From: Sambucus nigra
Taxonomy: Eukaryota > Streptophyta > Magnoliopsida > Dipsacales > Adoxaceae
Direction: 5' to 3'
Length of the DNA stretch: 64,000 nt
Assembly: GCA_949130495.1 (NCBI GenBank)
Contig: OX422208.1
Span: forward strand, 693,299,702-693,363,701
Shown: positions 35,125-46,212 of the stretch, piece after piece
Position numbering within the stretch: position 1 is the stretch's first letter
How the letters are laid out: each line of letters opens with the position of its first letter
Notes under the pieces: generated by a model
Database searches by the model: none
The model's input: only the letters and a program-made list of their open reading frames with translations
Told to the model about the DNA's origin: nothing
Position numbers and translations under genes: made by a program

Positions 35125-35775
35125 GTTGATCTGAATCGCGCATGGGGAGAGCCGTTGGAAAGGTAATTCATAGACCTTTGAAAGTATTTGGACTGATCGA
35201 GAGTCCGGGAGTTGACTTTGGGTCAAATGTGGCTCAGAAGCATTCGTCGGTCCTTTGGACGGGGGATTGTCGAACACAAACGGATCGTTCGTCTGCATGG
35301 TAAGTCAGAATCGCGCACGGGGCGGACTATTGGAAAGGTTAGTATATTTACTTCTACATTCCAAAGAGTTTGACTCAGTTCGGGGAGTTAACTTTGGTCA
35401 ACCAGGTCCTGGAAGCGTTCAGTGACCTTTCAGAGTAGAAAAAATCGTTCGTCTTTATCGTAAGTCAAAATCGCGCATCGGGCGGACCGTTTGAAAGGGT
35501 TTTTAGTGCCCTTCAAAGATTCATTCAGTCTCGGTTGATATATGAAGAGTTGACTTTGGTCAAATGGGGCCTAGGAGCATCCGATGACCTCCTGATCAAG
35601 TTTTGAGGGAAAACGGGTCGTTCATTCACACCGTAAGTCAGAATTGCACACAGGGCAGACTGTTGGAAAGGGGTTTCAGTGCTCTTCAAAGATTCATTCA
35701 GTCTCATTGGAGGTAAGGAGTTTGACTTTTGGTCAAACGGGGTCTGGGAGTGCTCGATGGCCTTTAGGTTAGTAC
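35125..35775 (-). repeat. Four imperfect ~170-bp direct repeats in the C LTR
   Basis: The marker aatcgcgca (or aattgcaca) recurs at 35135, 35309, 35469 and 35642, spaced 174, 160 and 173 bp. Each copy also has gttggaaagg and a gttgactttggtcaa-type segment. Confidence 0.8.
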
Positions 35776-36080
35776 CCGGGGGGTGACTTAAGTTTGAATT
35801 GATGAAGGGAGGTGCTAGGGACCTTAGGAGAATTTAGGGTGTATTAGAATGGGGTGTCTACAATAGGGATCCTCCTTCCAATCATTAATTTCATTTACCA
35901 TCTCCGCAAAAATAGTATTAGTTGTATTGCAGTTACAATACATCTATAAAACTACAACAACAACTTGGGTGTCCGCACTCATATCCGCTATCACCGCGAG
36001 AAATTTAATGATCATGCATAACACCACAACTCCATCATAACAAGTTGACCGAAAAACCTGATGGATTAATACCTCCATCA

Positions 36081-37598
36081 TCACAGGGAGGCAGAATCCC
36101 CCCCCCCCCCACATACCAGTGGTTGAGCAGTAAATGAAGAAATATAAGGCAACTCACCCAATGCTTCCCTTGGTGAATGGGAAAATTTAGGCATTATGGA
36201 AGTTATATGAGGGTGAATACCCATCATAGTAGAGAATTTCCCATAGGTTGGAAACACTTCGTCCATCCCAAAATGGAACATGTGGTTCTCAGGGTACTTA
36301 AAATACAGATTCGTCTATAGAATAATCGAGCTAATTGAACAGTTGTTCCATAAAGTGACTAGGCACAGGTTGAATGTAGAGTTGTTAAAGTTGTGCACGC
36401 ACATAGCTTCTAAATCTTTGAGGTAGGAAAAATATGCTTCAGACATGGGAATAGCCATTAGAAGAAATTGAGGTGATTACAAAGAACGATTCTTAAACCT
36501 CCGTTTTATTGCCAAATTTCTCCCACAAAATGTTAGGGCACCCGATCTACCACCACTAATGGAAGAATCAAATGACCAAAGTTGCACCAAAAGAGTACCA
36601 AGGCTGAAAAACCAAGTATCAGCACTAACATGTGACCTTGTGTTTAGGGAAAAACCATTTTTATATTCCTTTTCACAAACAAGTCCCCCAAATAAATGTG
36701 TTTTTAAGAAAAATGTCTCCCGAAAATTTCTTTACTAAAAAATCCAAAATATTGAATATTGAAAATACACTACATACTTTTTCAAAATATCACAAAAAAT
36801 TCTCAGTGGAAAATCAGTAAGTGCGTGGAGAATAAGCCTTTAAATCTAGATAACCAAATAAAATGAAACATTTTATATATTTTTAGCGACACAACATATA
36901 AAAAAAATAAAAAGTAATGAGAAAAAAGAAATAAAATCATGTAATGTGCAACCCAGACTTTCTTCTTAATCCTAATCAAATCTAATAGGGACATCAATGA
37001 ACATGATAAGGACACTTCACATTACAACAAGAAGTACATGCCCCATTCCCAGGGCTAGAGGAAGAGATGAAATCATCTGTAACCACTGGAGGAGCAAAAC
37101 AAGCATCAGCCATCACATGAATCTACTCAATTGTTGAAGCCATTCAATCTCAATTATCCCGTATCCAAAAGCTCCCCATGATATTATTTGCTAAACAAAA
37201 ACTGAGAAAGAACAACAAAATTAGAGAATGCAAAAACATATCAAAATTAGCGAACACAAAGAGAGGTCAACACAGATGGATGTCGAAGGTGTCCCTACTA
37301 GCATAGCCCATATTCTAAATAAATTTATAAACATTTTCATAAAACAAAAACAATAAATCAAATCCGAAACAAAAAATTTAAAATAAGATTTAAAAAAAAA
37401 AGAAATAGAACTTACATAACCGATAGGGTTCTTCACAAAGTCAGCATGAGGTGTCTATGGCTTTCTCAAAAGAACTCGTTCATCTAACACCTGCTTAGTT
37501 CCATGCTACTCATTCTCCGCCCCCATAAGGATCTCCCCGTGACTTACCCATTCAATGTTGGCCCAATTATCAACATGTGTTGCATTATCGAAATTCAT
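36081..37598 (-). pseudogene. DUF7745-like gene with intron, disrupted, minus strand
   Basis: Exon 1 starts at ATG 37598 and contains VDNWANIEWVSHGEIL and VLDERVLLRKP, with two in-frame TAGs, and ends at a GTAAGT donor (about 37424). A later exon at 36458-36165 runs MAIPMSEAYFSYLKDLEAM to YPENHMFHFGMDEVFPT and then GKFSTMMG, with one TAG, before a GTGAGT donor near 36158. The later exon matches the + strand DUF7745-like gene (YPEEHVFCFGLDEIFPT). Exon 1 matches exon 1 of the PMD gene (VDDWEIVEW, VLDERSLLSEP). It lies just right of the C 5' LTR and may come from another retroelement or a relic of one. The region 36500-37220 between the exons is AT-rich without a clear exon. Confidence 0.62.
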
Positions 37599-37695
37599 TA
37601 CTTCGAAAAAATCTCATAAAATAGCTCACAACAATCTCTCTCTCACTCTGAGAGAGAGAGAGAGGGGAGTGAAGAATGAGTTATACCTCACCCTC

Positions 37696-37703
37696 TTTAT
37701 ATA
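37696..37703 (-). promoter_or_regulatory. TATA box of the minus-strand DUF7745-like gene
   Basis: TATATAAA on the minus strand, about 100 bp before the first ATG, followed by a (CT)n-rich leader (37665-37638). This is the usual arrangement of plant core promoters. Confidence 0.6.
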
Positions 37704-37709
37704 GGGGTA

Positions 37710-40199
37710 AGGGCATGCCAACCATCACCACCTAGGGTTTCTTTACTGCAAGTACCCCTTGGGATCCCACGAGACTCTTATAATCTATGCCCTTTCTAAT
37801 AGGCATAGACTGGGACCTACTTGTAGGCACCCCCTCCAATTTCGTTACACAAATTATTTAAAAATGCTTTGAAAATCCTATAAAACAAATCAAGAAAATT
37901 CCATAAAAAATTGAAAATTTATTATAAAAATCATCAAAACAAAAACATTCAGAATTTTTCAAAAATAATAAAATCTCTCTATAAAATTTGAAATCTTCCA
38001 AAAACTTCCAATATCGTCAGATGCCCTTTGCAAAGCTATCGTATACTTTGTAGGTGTTCATAATCGACCTTGGCCCTCAGATTTTGGCCTCAATATCCTT
38101 TTTGGTCACACAAACTCTTACGTTTTAAAATTACACCTTGGATTTTAGAATTATGTTGTGATCCTAGTATTATTCGCATACACTACTTAGGTCCTCAAAA
38201 TTAGATCGTATACCTCACAACTAGGATATAATTTCTATGTGATCCCCACATTGGTAACACACACTCATTAGTTCCACGAAATTAGGTCTTGATCCTCATA
38301 TTGGTCTCATACACATTTTTGTTCTCAAAATTGATCGAAGCCCTCAAAATTAGGTTGTGTTCCCCATAATGGTCGTATACACTATTTAGTTTCTCGTAAT
38401 TGACCTAAGTCCTGAGAATTGACCTTCTAGCCCTTCGAATTATGCTTCATTCTTCATACACCTTATAACGAGGCTATAACCCTTGCATGCGCCATCTTGG
38501 TCCTTATAATTAGTCCTCATTCCTCAAAATCAGGCCTCTGACCTCGAATTATTATAACTTATAGTAGGTCCTTAATAAATCTCCAACTATTAAATCCCCA
38601 CCAGAGGTCCAATGCATAGGGACTCAACACTCAAAATATTTATTTAGGTGTCAATCTTTCAATGACCTTTCATTTATTCTAAGCTCTCCCATTCATGTTC
38701 TCTATAGAATAACACCCACACACTCTTCCATAGGGTACAAATAAATTCCCTTCAATACTGGACCCTTAGTCCCCCTTTAAACCCTAACTAGAGAATAATC
38801 ATTCTCTTTGAGAACCACATTTGACCTCGGTCAACATTTTAACATGGGAGTCTCCTCACACATAATTGTAGATCTCAAAACAATCTTTACAACAATTCTA
38901 GTGGTGTGCTAATCGGACTTATAATTCAAATTTTATTTCCAAAAAATGATTTCTACCTTCCTATAGGTAGGACACCTCACCTGATTACTTGCATATGGGG
39001 GCTTACTTGGACAACATGTGTGACCACCATACTGATTAGTAGGACATGAACCATGATGGCCTAAATGTCCTCGTGGGAAGCTTTGTTTTTATCCTCTTTT
39101 GAGATCTCCTCTTCAAGGAAACCCTAAACTCAAGGTGACCTTGATTTCGGTGCGACAACTTTTCTCTAAATTAGCACACGTTATTTCACCACATTCCCTT
39201 AAATCACTTTTGCCTCACCTTTAGCCACCACTCTAACACCATCATTTACACTATAAAATTAGACCACAAAAATGGAATTCAAAAGATCTTAAAGGTCCAG
39301 ACTTAGTTCCATTTCAGTTGCTTAATAAATCACATTTCATATAATTTAGTGTTCTTAAAATATTATAAGCGTGTTTTATTGATTTCCACACTAATTTCAA
39401 CCATTTTATTATGTATACATCTTCGAGTCTATTTTGTAAATCAAAAAACTCAAAAATGATAGTTTACAACATAGATCTATCTCACTTTTTCTTACACTTT
39501 CATCATATTTCACACTTCCCGTATGAAAAAAAAATACTCTCGATTCAGATGATGGGTTAAACCCGAACCTTATCCTTATTATAAGCTATGTTGACTTTGA
39601 TGCCATATTTTGATATGGAGGCCTCCCAAAGTTATTTTTGTATTCAAGGTCTTTCTTACTTGTTTTATTTAGTTCACATCCACATATACGCCTTTTGTGC
39701 ATATATTTAGCATTCGTATCCATGTAATTAATTTTCTTTTTAATATTACCTATTTACAACTCCCATATGCACTTATTCACTCTTACATACTCACATTACT
39801 ATCTTGGGGTTTTTCTCACATTTTAGCCATTTTCACATATTTATTTCATTAGCTTATTTAATATTATCTAACTTGTAAACATAAAAGGATTCATTCTCAT
39901 CTATCCAATGAGATGAATATGGTGACTTTGCTCCGCACACAAATACATGCACTTTATATTTCCACTTTGCACACTTCGTATATAGGACACATTTTTACCT
40001 AAAAAAATGTTCATACATTTAGGAGAAGGATAACATTTTATATCCCATGACACACCGAAAGGGAGGAGTGGAAACCTAACACTTACTAGCTTTATAAAAT
40101 AGTCTTCGAGCCCATATGTTATTTGATTTCACATGCACTAGTTGTCTTTTATGCAATGTATTTGGAGGTGTCTACCACTTTTGCTTATTTTGATTAAAA
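37710..40199. other. AT-rich intergenic DNA without a recognised gene
   Basis: No coding frame longer than chance. 38080-38560 holds a diverged repeat of words such as cctcaaaattagg and gtcatacac at irregular 50-80 bp spacing. The rest shows nothing I can name. Confidence 0.45.
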
Positions 40200-40231
40200 C
40201 TAGTTATTCCCACAAGTGTTGCACGAGTGGG
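40200..40231 (-). mobile_element. Helitron 3' terminus
   Basis: On the minus strand a hairpin (40231-40209, arms CCCACtcGTG and CACttGTGGG around CAA, 8 of 10 pairs) is followed by AATAA and CTAG (40203-40200), and the next base is T. A hairpin 5-12 nt before a terminal CTRR with insertion before T is the Helitron signature. The 5' TC end was not found; it should lie to the right. Confidence 0.6.
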
Positions 40232-40820
40232 TAAGTCCAGATATTCAACTGGATGACATGAATAATTGAGTATTATATGTGAATTAATAAAATGTTCATG
40301 TAAAGCATAAAACCTATAACAAAGTCTCTAAAGGTATTGAAGTAAAGAAAATCATTGTGCGAAAAACATTGTATCAGCAATGACATAAGAAGAAATGAAA
40401 TATGGTAAAATAGGAAAATTCCATAATAATGAATCCGACTTACTAAAAAGTAAAAATGCAGAGGAAGAGAAATATTGTTTGGGGAATAAATAAGATAACA
40501 ACATTGTGTAATTACAAGATATGAAACCCAAATCGTCAAATATATTGCTTTAGATGTTTGTTATGGTTCGATGTGTCTTCTTCATCTTCAACGTTATGAG
40601 CGACAAAATATGCAAGGTTTTGATCAGAATCTCTATGTGATTTCCCTTTAATGTATAGTTTGTAGATTTTTCCCATGCACGTATATAACTTCTGAATATA
40701 GTCTAGGTGTATTATCCCCTGTGGAATAAATTAACATATATGAAGACTAAGTATGTGTAATTAATATAGAACATATAGAATTTATGTATAAAGAGGAAGT
40801 GCTAATATGAATGATATTAC

Positions 40821-41175
40821 CTTGTCATTAGAAGCGATGAAAGTTGGAATGTTGCAGCCAATGAAAAACTCTACTTCCGAACAGTGTGACATATGCTCTT
40901 TCATCCTCGTTGTCATCATCTTGGACAATGAATTTAAGTAAGTACCATATGCTTGGTTAAAGAACGAGTAAAAGTTTGATATGTGAGATACGTCGAATAT
41001 TTAGCAAAGATTGTGAATTTTTGGATTCTACCTCACGGTGTAATTTGCATTTGAGGAAGCTCAATTTAAGCATGTTCCAGTTCCATTCTTAATAGCGGCT
41101 TTCTTGTTGCAGACATTGCAATCATCGTACTAGGGATTTTCTTTATCTCTAACCTCCATAATCATAGAGATGAAA
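40821..41175 (-). pseudogene. RPA1-like (replication protein A) fragment, probably Helitron-borne
   Basis: The minus-strand frame reads YDDCNVCNKKAAIKNGTGTCLN and then a TGA, where the second CX2C pair of the RPA large-subunit zinc ribbon would close. ASSNANYTVR and, in other frames, FNQAYGTYLNSLSKMMTTRM follow. The exon ends at a GTAATA donor (40820). Plant Helitrons often carry RPA-like genes, and the 3' terminus at 40200 is on the same strand. It is broken by stops and frame changes, and the similarity is by pattern only. Confidence 0.45.
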
Positions 41176-43300
41176 GATTTTGTGGTATGGGCATACATAA
41201 AACAAAACAAATGTTTATAAGGCATACAAGGCATTCTATTCGACATATAGATAAAATAATAGAGTTAAAATAAATAAGGAAAATAAAAATAGTTTTTAAG
41301 GACTTCATTTTTATAAGTGTTTGCAGTAAACATAAACTCCGGTGCCTAACTTATATTGGAAAAAGAAACCAAATGTGAAATTAAATGAAACAGTCTGAAA
41401 ATATTTTATACCAAAGTTGTTCAAAGATCGAAATTAACATCATCTTTTGTTGGAGATTGTATATCAAATGGAAGCTCAAGGACTGCATACCAGCGGTAGA
41501 CAAAGAGTTTTATGTAGTTTATAATCATTAGTTCTTCTGACATCTCATAAAGTATAAGCTTATGTGAAAGTGTAATAAAATGCATGATCAAATAGTTTTG
41601 ACTTGCATATTCAAGTATTGGGTATCGATTACACAACTGGAGAAGTGGGGGTTTGGGTTCCCATGTAATTATTATGTCGTTAACAACTATTTCTATTTGA
41701 TAATTGATGCGCTACACATGGTTGTACATGAAATCGAATATATTTTATAGATTATTTTTCTTGTCAGTATCACCGAAATTTGAATTTGGAAACTGTTCAT
41801 ATTAGGATTGTGTTCATCTTATAGCCTAATCAGTTATAAGCCCCTCATAAACTTAAAAATTATTTTTATATTTACTCACATATTCGATCAAAAATTTCAA
41901 ACAACAATGGTAGACCAAACATTTCAGTAATGTTATAAAAACTTGTAAACTCATAATAGAATACTATTATATCAATGAAAAAAAATCCTAGATTACTGCT
42001 CTCTATCTTGAAGTTGGAATTGGAGAAGATAAATTCAATAAAATAACAAACCGATGTGTGGTAAATATCGATTTTCACCCACCTAAATGAAAGTTGAACA
42101 CCCATAATCAAAATGGTGACAACAAAAACATCATTAATCTACTGGTTGTTCAAATGTGATTTATAATCAAAATTATTGTCTTAGTTTGGGACATATATTG
42201 GAAAACTTCTTTAGTTATTTTGGAATTTTTATTCTTTTCTCTTTTTGTCAATGATGTTTTGCAGCTTAATAAATTTCCGAAATTAGAGTTAATGACAGAC
42301 CCAAGAGACTTTAGTTACAAGTAGCTCATATTGTCTACTAAAGGATCTCATTCTAGTAGGATTATAAAGCAAATAACGTTTGGGACTGTTTACAAGGCAT
42401 TTTTAATGAGTCTGGGAGTATTGAGTGGTGAAAACATTGAAATTTTACCATGAGGGGAAAATGGAATTTCTAGCGTAAGTATCGACAATTACTTGTTTGA
42501 GGAAGAAAAAATCGAATTTCAAATCAAACACATTAGACTTCAAACATGGGTGGTAACACGGTTGAGATCCTATTAATGATTTTTGAACAAACCAGAATTG
42601 CTAACATATACTGTTATCTCTTGTGTTTTTCTATCTTGTATAGTTAATCAAAGCTCCAATTTTTAATCCTATATGTTAGTGATCATGTTTATGCTAAAAA
42701 CTGAAAAAATTACAAGTATTGCAATGATCATCCTTATACCTACGTAAGCTATAAGGTATGTTCCGCTCGTAAATTACTTGTAACTTTTTAATTTTGTTTT
42801 CCATTTGTATTTTAATACTTATTAAACAATCAATTGTCAAATGTGTAAATTCTCCTTTTAAACATCACTTTGTGAAAATTGATATGGTATCAATGTTTTT
42901 AGCTAACAAATGGTATTTCATGCTTTTCGTGGATGTAGAGCCTAATAGACCTTCCATTCCTAACAACAATAAGAGAACCTACTAATACGGACAAACTCCC
43001 ACTACACAAGGTGTATAATGTTATATGATTACTATAAATGGTTCTACTAAAATTCCATACTTCCAGCAACTAATTGGTTTGATAAAAGTGTACTGCTATG
43101 GTATTCTAGTACATATTTCCAATTTTATCTTTGATATTAGATTACTTGTTAATCCACCACAATCCCATTATTATAAACTATCTCTAATGAAAGACAGGAG
43201 ACCAAGCTAATCTACATTCTTTAACGTTCTATTCTATATATCCTCATTTACATCATTAGGGAAAACTAATTTTAATATGGTCTTCAATTAAGAGACGGAA
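41176..43300. other. AT-rich DNA, no recognised gene; possible interior of the Helitron
   Basis: Open frames here (for example 41872-42111 and 42794-42985) are hydrophobic or AT-driven and show no domain. It could be Helitron interior or host DNA. Confidence 0.35.
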
Positions 43301-43399
43301 TTTACGTGAACTTTAGCAATGTTTTAGATTCACATGAAAGTTGTGTTGGAAGCCAAAATAACCTATTTTATGTGGGAAGTATTTCGCTATGGCCATTAT

Positions 43400-44410
43400 G
43401 CCTATTAAGTAATAATAGGGTTGTTCATATTATTGAGTTAGATTACCAAAAGAGATCGACAAGCTTAATTTAGAGATAATTAATTATAGTCATAATAGAA
43501 TTAAAGGCTTCATTCCACAAAACAATCCTCAATATCTCAACAATGAAATCCTTTGAACTTTATTTCATTCACTTCTCGGGACATTTTCAATCGAATGTGG
43601 GAATTTGACTCACAAATTTAGAAAAACATTATATAAGAAGTAATGAACTTAGACGAATAATTCCAAACTCTATATGCAAGGCTTCTAAGCATACCATCCT
43701 TGACATGGCCAATAACTCGTTTACTTGATTGATACCAAATGCGCTTGGTAATTTAAGAAACTTGCAATGGCTTTTCCTTGTGAATAAATCTCACTAGTGA
43801 ATCTTCTATGCAAGAGATGAGAATTTTCTTTTCTTTAACATACTACAATAATTGCAAGTGTTGATAGTATCGCTTAATCAACTAAATGGCATCCTCCCAA
43901 CATCAATTAGGAATCTCTCTATGTATCTTCGATGGTTTGACGCAGTCGGATATGAAATTAAAGCAACATCCCCATTGGAAGTGGAAGCTTAAGAAGGTTA
44001 GAAATTATAAGTTTCAATAAAAATGAGTTGCCCAACAATAATCGCTAGATTAAGACATTTGGAAGATTTAAGACTTTAGCACAATAAACTGAATAGGTCC
44101 ATCCCAGTTGATCTGTCCCATTTAACAAGCATGACTAAAATTTATTTGAGTGATAATATGCTTTATGGATTGATACCGGTGTGCTTGGGAGAGATCAAAT
44201 ATGTAAGATGGTTGTATTTAGACACTAATAGATTGACTTCCATAATACTGTCATCTTTGTGGAGCCTTAAAGATCATGTGGGTCTGAAACTACCTTCAAA
44301 TTTTCTAAGTGCTGATATACCATCAAATCTTGATAGCCTGAAGGTCATTTAACAAATAGAATTATGGTGGAACTAATTATCAGGTGATATCCCAGGCACC
44401 ATTGGTGGCG
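43400..44410 (+). pseudogene. LRR receptor-like kinase pseudogene fragment
   Basis: Leucine-rich repeats are recognisable in changing frames. They include LRRIIPNSICKASKHTILDM, IPNALGNLRNLQWLFLVN, LNQLNGILPTSIRNLS, then RSIPVDLSHLTSMTKIYLSD, LYGLIPVCLGEI and LSGDIPGTIGG. These fit the LxxLxLxxNxLxGxIPxxL plant extracellular LRR repeat. The longest open part is 44131-44352. Stops and frameshifts are frequent and no transmembrane or kinase part remains. It stops about 180 bp before the tandem array, so the rest may have been lost there. Confidence 0.65.
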
Positions 44411-44594
44411 GTCAATTCACACATAAAGTAGAGATAAAATTGGAAGTCATGGAAAATACAAAATGACCCTTTGATTCTATCATCTTTTTGCATAAGCATA
44501 CAATAAGCACGGTTGTATTCTTGCTACAATATTTTAAATATAACTTGTATACAACTAAAAATAGTAATTTTGAAGGTAATTTATGATCAGTCGG

Positions 44595-46096
44595 TGATTA
44601 GGCACATATTCTTCATATTTATCCCCTTAATTTCGGTATTTTTATGATCCCGTGCAGTGTAAATAGCTTGAATTTGTCTCTTATTTATGCTACAAACCAC
44701 TTTTGGCAAGTATTCTGTGCTTTTTGTATTTATCATTTGCTTTATAGTTATTTCATGAAAGTTAGTGCGAAGGAGAACTCAAAATAGTGAAAGTAAGTAG
44801 GAAATGTGAAGTTCAAGGGCATTTTCGTAATTTTGCAGCCTTAGTCCGGAGGTGGGTCCAATTGGAAAGTTGAAGATATTCTAATTACAAGAACACTATA
44901 AAAACGACACCTCAATCCGAGCTACGGTGAAGAAGGTACGATGTTTTGAAGTTGCGAGATAATGAAGAGTCAGTTTTAGAAATGAAGAGTCATTTTCATA
45001 ACTGAAGAGTCAAAACTCTTGAAATTTCTTGTTTAATTCATTTTTATTAGTTGTAAAACGTGGGGAGGCAAGGGAAGAGTCAAATTTAGGTATTATAAAA
45101 GGGAAAACCCTATTAGGAAGTGGGGAGAGTTGTTTTTATCAAGTTGTAGGAGGCTAGTAGTTAATTTTTAGAGGATTCTTGTAACCAAGAACCCTAGTTT
45201 TGAAGTTTGGCTACTATTCAAGATTCAAGGTTCTATTCAAGATTCATCATTCATCCATTGCAAGTAATTTTAATTTATTATCTTTACCGCTTTCCTAGTT
45301 AGTTTAATTAATTGTTGTTTTCTAGTTTTCCAAACCCAATTCAAGTCATGTCCTCAATTTTCTAGATTTAGTTATGAATTCCTGCACTTTCACTTTTAAG
45401 TTTTCTTTTAATTTAATCATGTTAAGCAAAGTTTTTAAGGGTGGGGATGCATGAACCAAACCCGATGTGGTATGCATAGATATAAAATGTGTCCTCTAAA
45501 TTAAACAAGTGATTAGAACATGTTGTATAGTTTCACAACAATTGTAGACCTTTTGGCCTCGTTTGCCCTAGGTAATCGGGGTGCTTAAGGATGCAACACG
45601 CATGAACTATTGCGATACTGCTTTACTCATTCTTTGATTATGTATGATGCGGGCTTTAACCTCATATATGTAATGCTTTGTAGTACTAAAGACTGGGTCT
45701 GATCAATTATCTAATTTATGGCTAATTTTGTACCGGCATACACACTAGGGTTTGGGGGAGTGTATTCTTAACCCATTTCTTCATTCACATTAATTCCTTC
45801 TTAGTTAGTTAATTTTGCATGTGTAGGTTAATTTAATTGAATTTAGTTAATTCATAGTTAAAATCCAAAAATTAATCATCTTTTTATTTTCTTTTATTTT
45901 AACATCAACTTTAGGATTAAACTACCTTACCTTTGTCATCACGTTCACACGTCCTAACTCCTGTGGATTCGATACCCAGACTCACCACTATACTCCTTAA
46001 GAGTGTAGTTACAAGTTTAGGTTATTTGTATTGAGGTTGGAAGCCGATAACAACGACTAGCGTATTACACGGACGCTTGGTTTTTCCACTTGACCA
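44595..46096 (+). repeat. LTR1 of array D
   Basis: 1502 bp. It starts tgattaggcaca and ends cttgacca. TATA box tataaaaa at 44897-44904. It is closest to LTR4 in diagnostic bases (gggctt, aacacgcatg). It is the outer left LTR, and its left flank is not a polypurine tract (gatcagtcgg). Confidence 0.92.
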
Positions 46097-46099
46097 AAA

Positions 46100-46117
46100 T
46101 GGCGCCGTTTCCAGGGA
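46100..46117 (+). other. Primer-binding site, unit 1 (mutated)
   Basis: tggcgccgtttccaggga. It differs at two positions from the tRNA-Asp complement found in the other units. Confidence 0.82.
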
Positions 46118-46212
46118 ATTAGGTTGACTTTAGGTTAGGTTGGTTAATCCTGAATTTGACCTTAAAAAAATCAGAAATATGTGTGTCACATCTTTTAATT
46201 GCCCAGTTTGAA

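Larger units (their letters stand above)
25401..35862 (-). mobile_element. Element C: decayed Ogre/Tat-type gypsy element, minus strand
   Basis: From right to left on the minus strand: 5' LTR (35862-33734), tRNA-Arg-type primer site (33732-33715), a long leader, gag (from 32413), protease (about 29995-29650), RT (28438-27588), RNase H domains (27400-26552) and integrase (about 26390-25401). The primer site TGGCGACTCCGCTGGGGA is the one typical of Ogre elements, and the RT wording (CVDYQDLNKA, MPFGIKNAGATYQR) fits Tat/Ogre. The left limit is uncertain. No 3' LTR is found down to 18625, so it was deleted, or the element extends through the antisense genes to about 20.8 kb and lost its end. Many stops and frameshifts mark it as old. 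Confidence 0.88.
33734..35862 (-). repeat. 5' LTR of element C
   Basis: On the minus strand it begins TGTAGACACCCC (35862) and ends GGCCACA (33734) next to the primer site, 2129 bp in all. It contains four imperfect direct repeats, a TATA box and a (GT)14 microsatellite. No second copy is in the window, so both ends rest on the terminal TG/CA and the primer site. Confidence 0.8.

Noticed and set aside
36100..36112. Run of C as a possible polypurine tract
   Set aside because: It is not adjacent to an LTR-like terminus on either strand. Homopolymer only.
40273..42111. Hydrophobic minus-strand frames (40273-40539 and 41872-42111)
   Set aside because: They come from AT-rich DNA, with no conserved pattern and no start context.
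44585..44594. Target duplication for the array's left edge
   Set aside because: The right edge is outside the window, so gtcgg cannot be tested.
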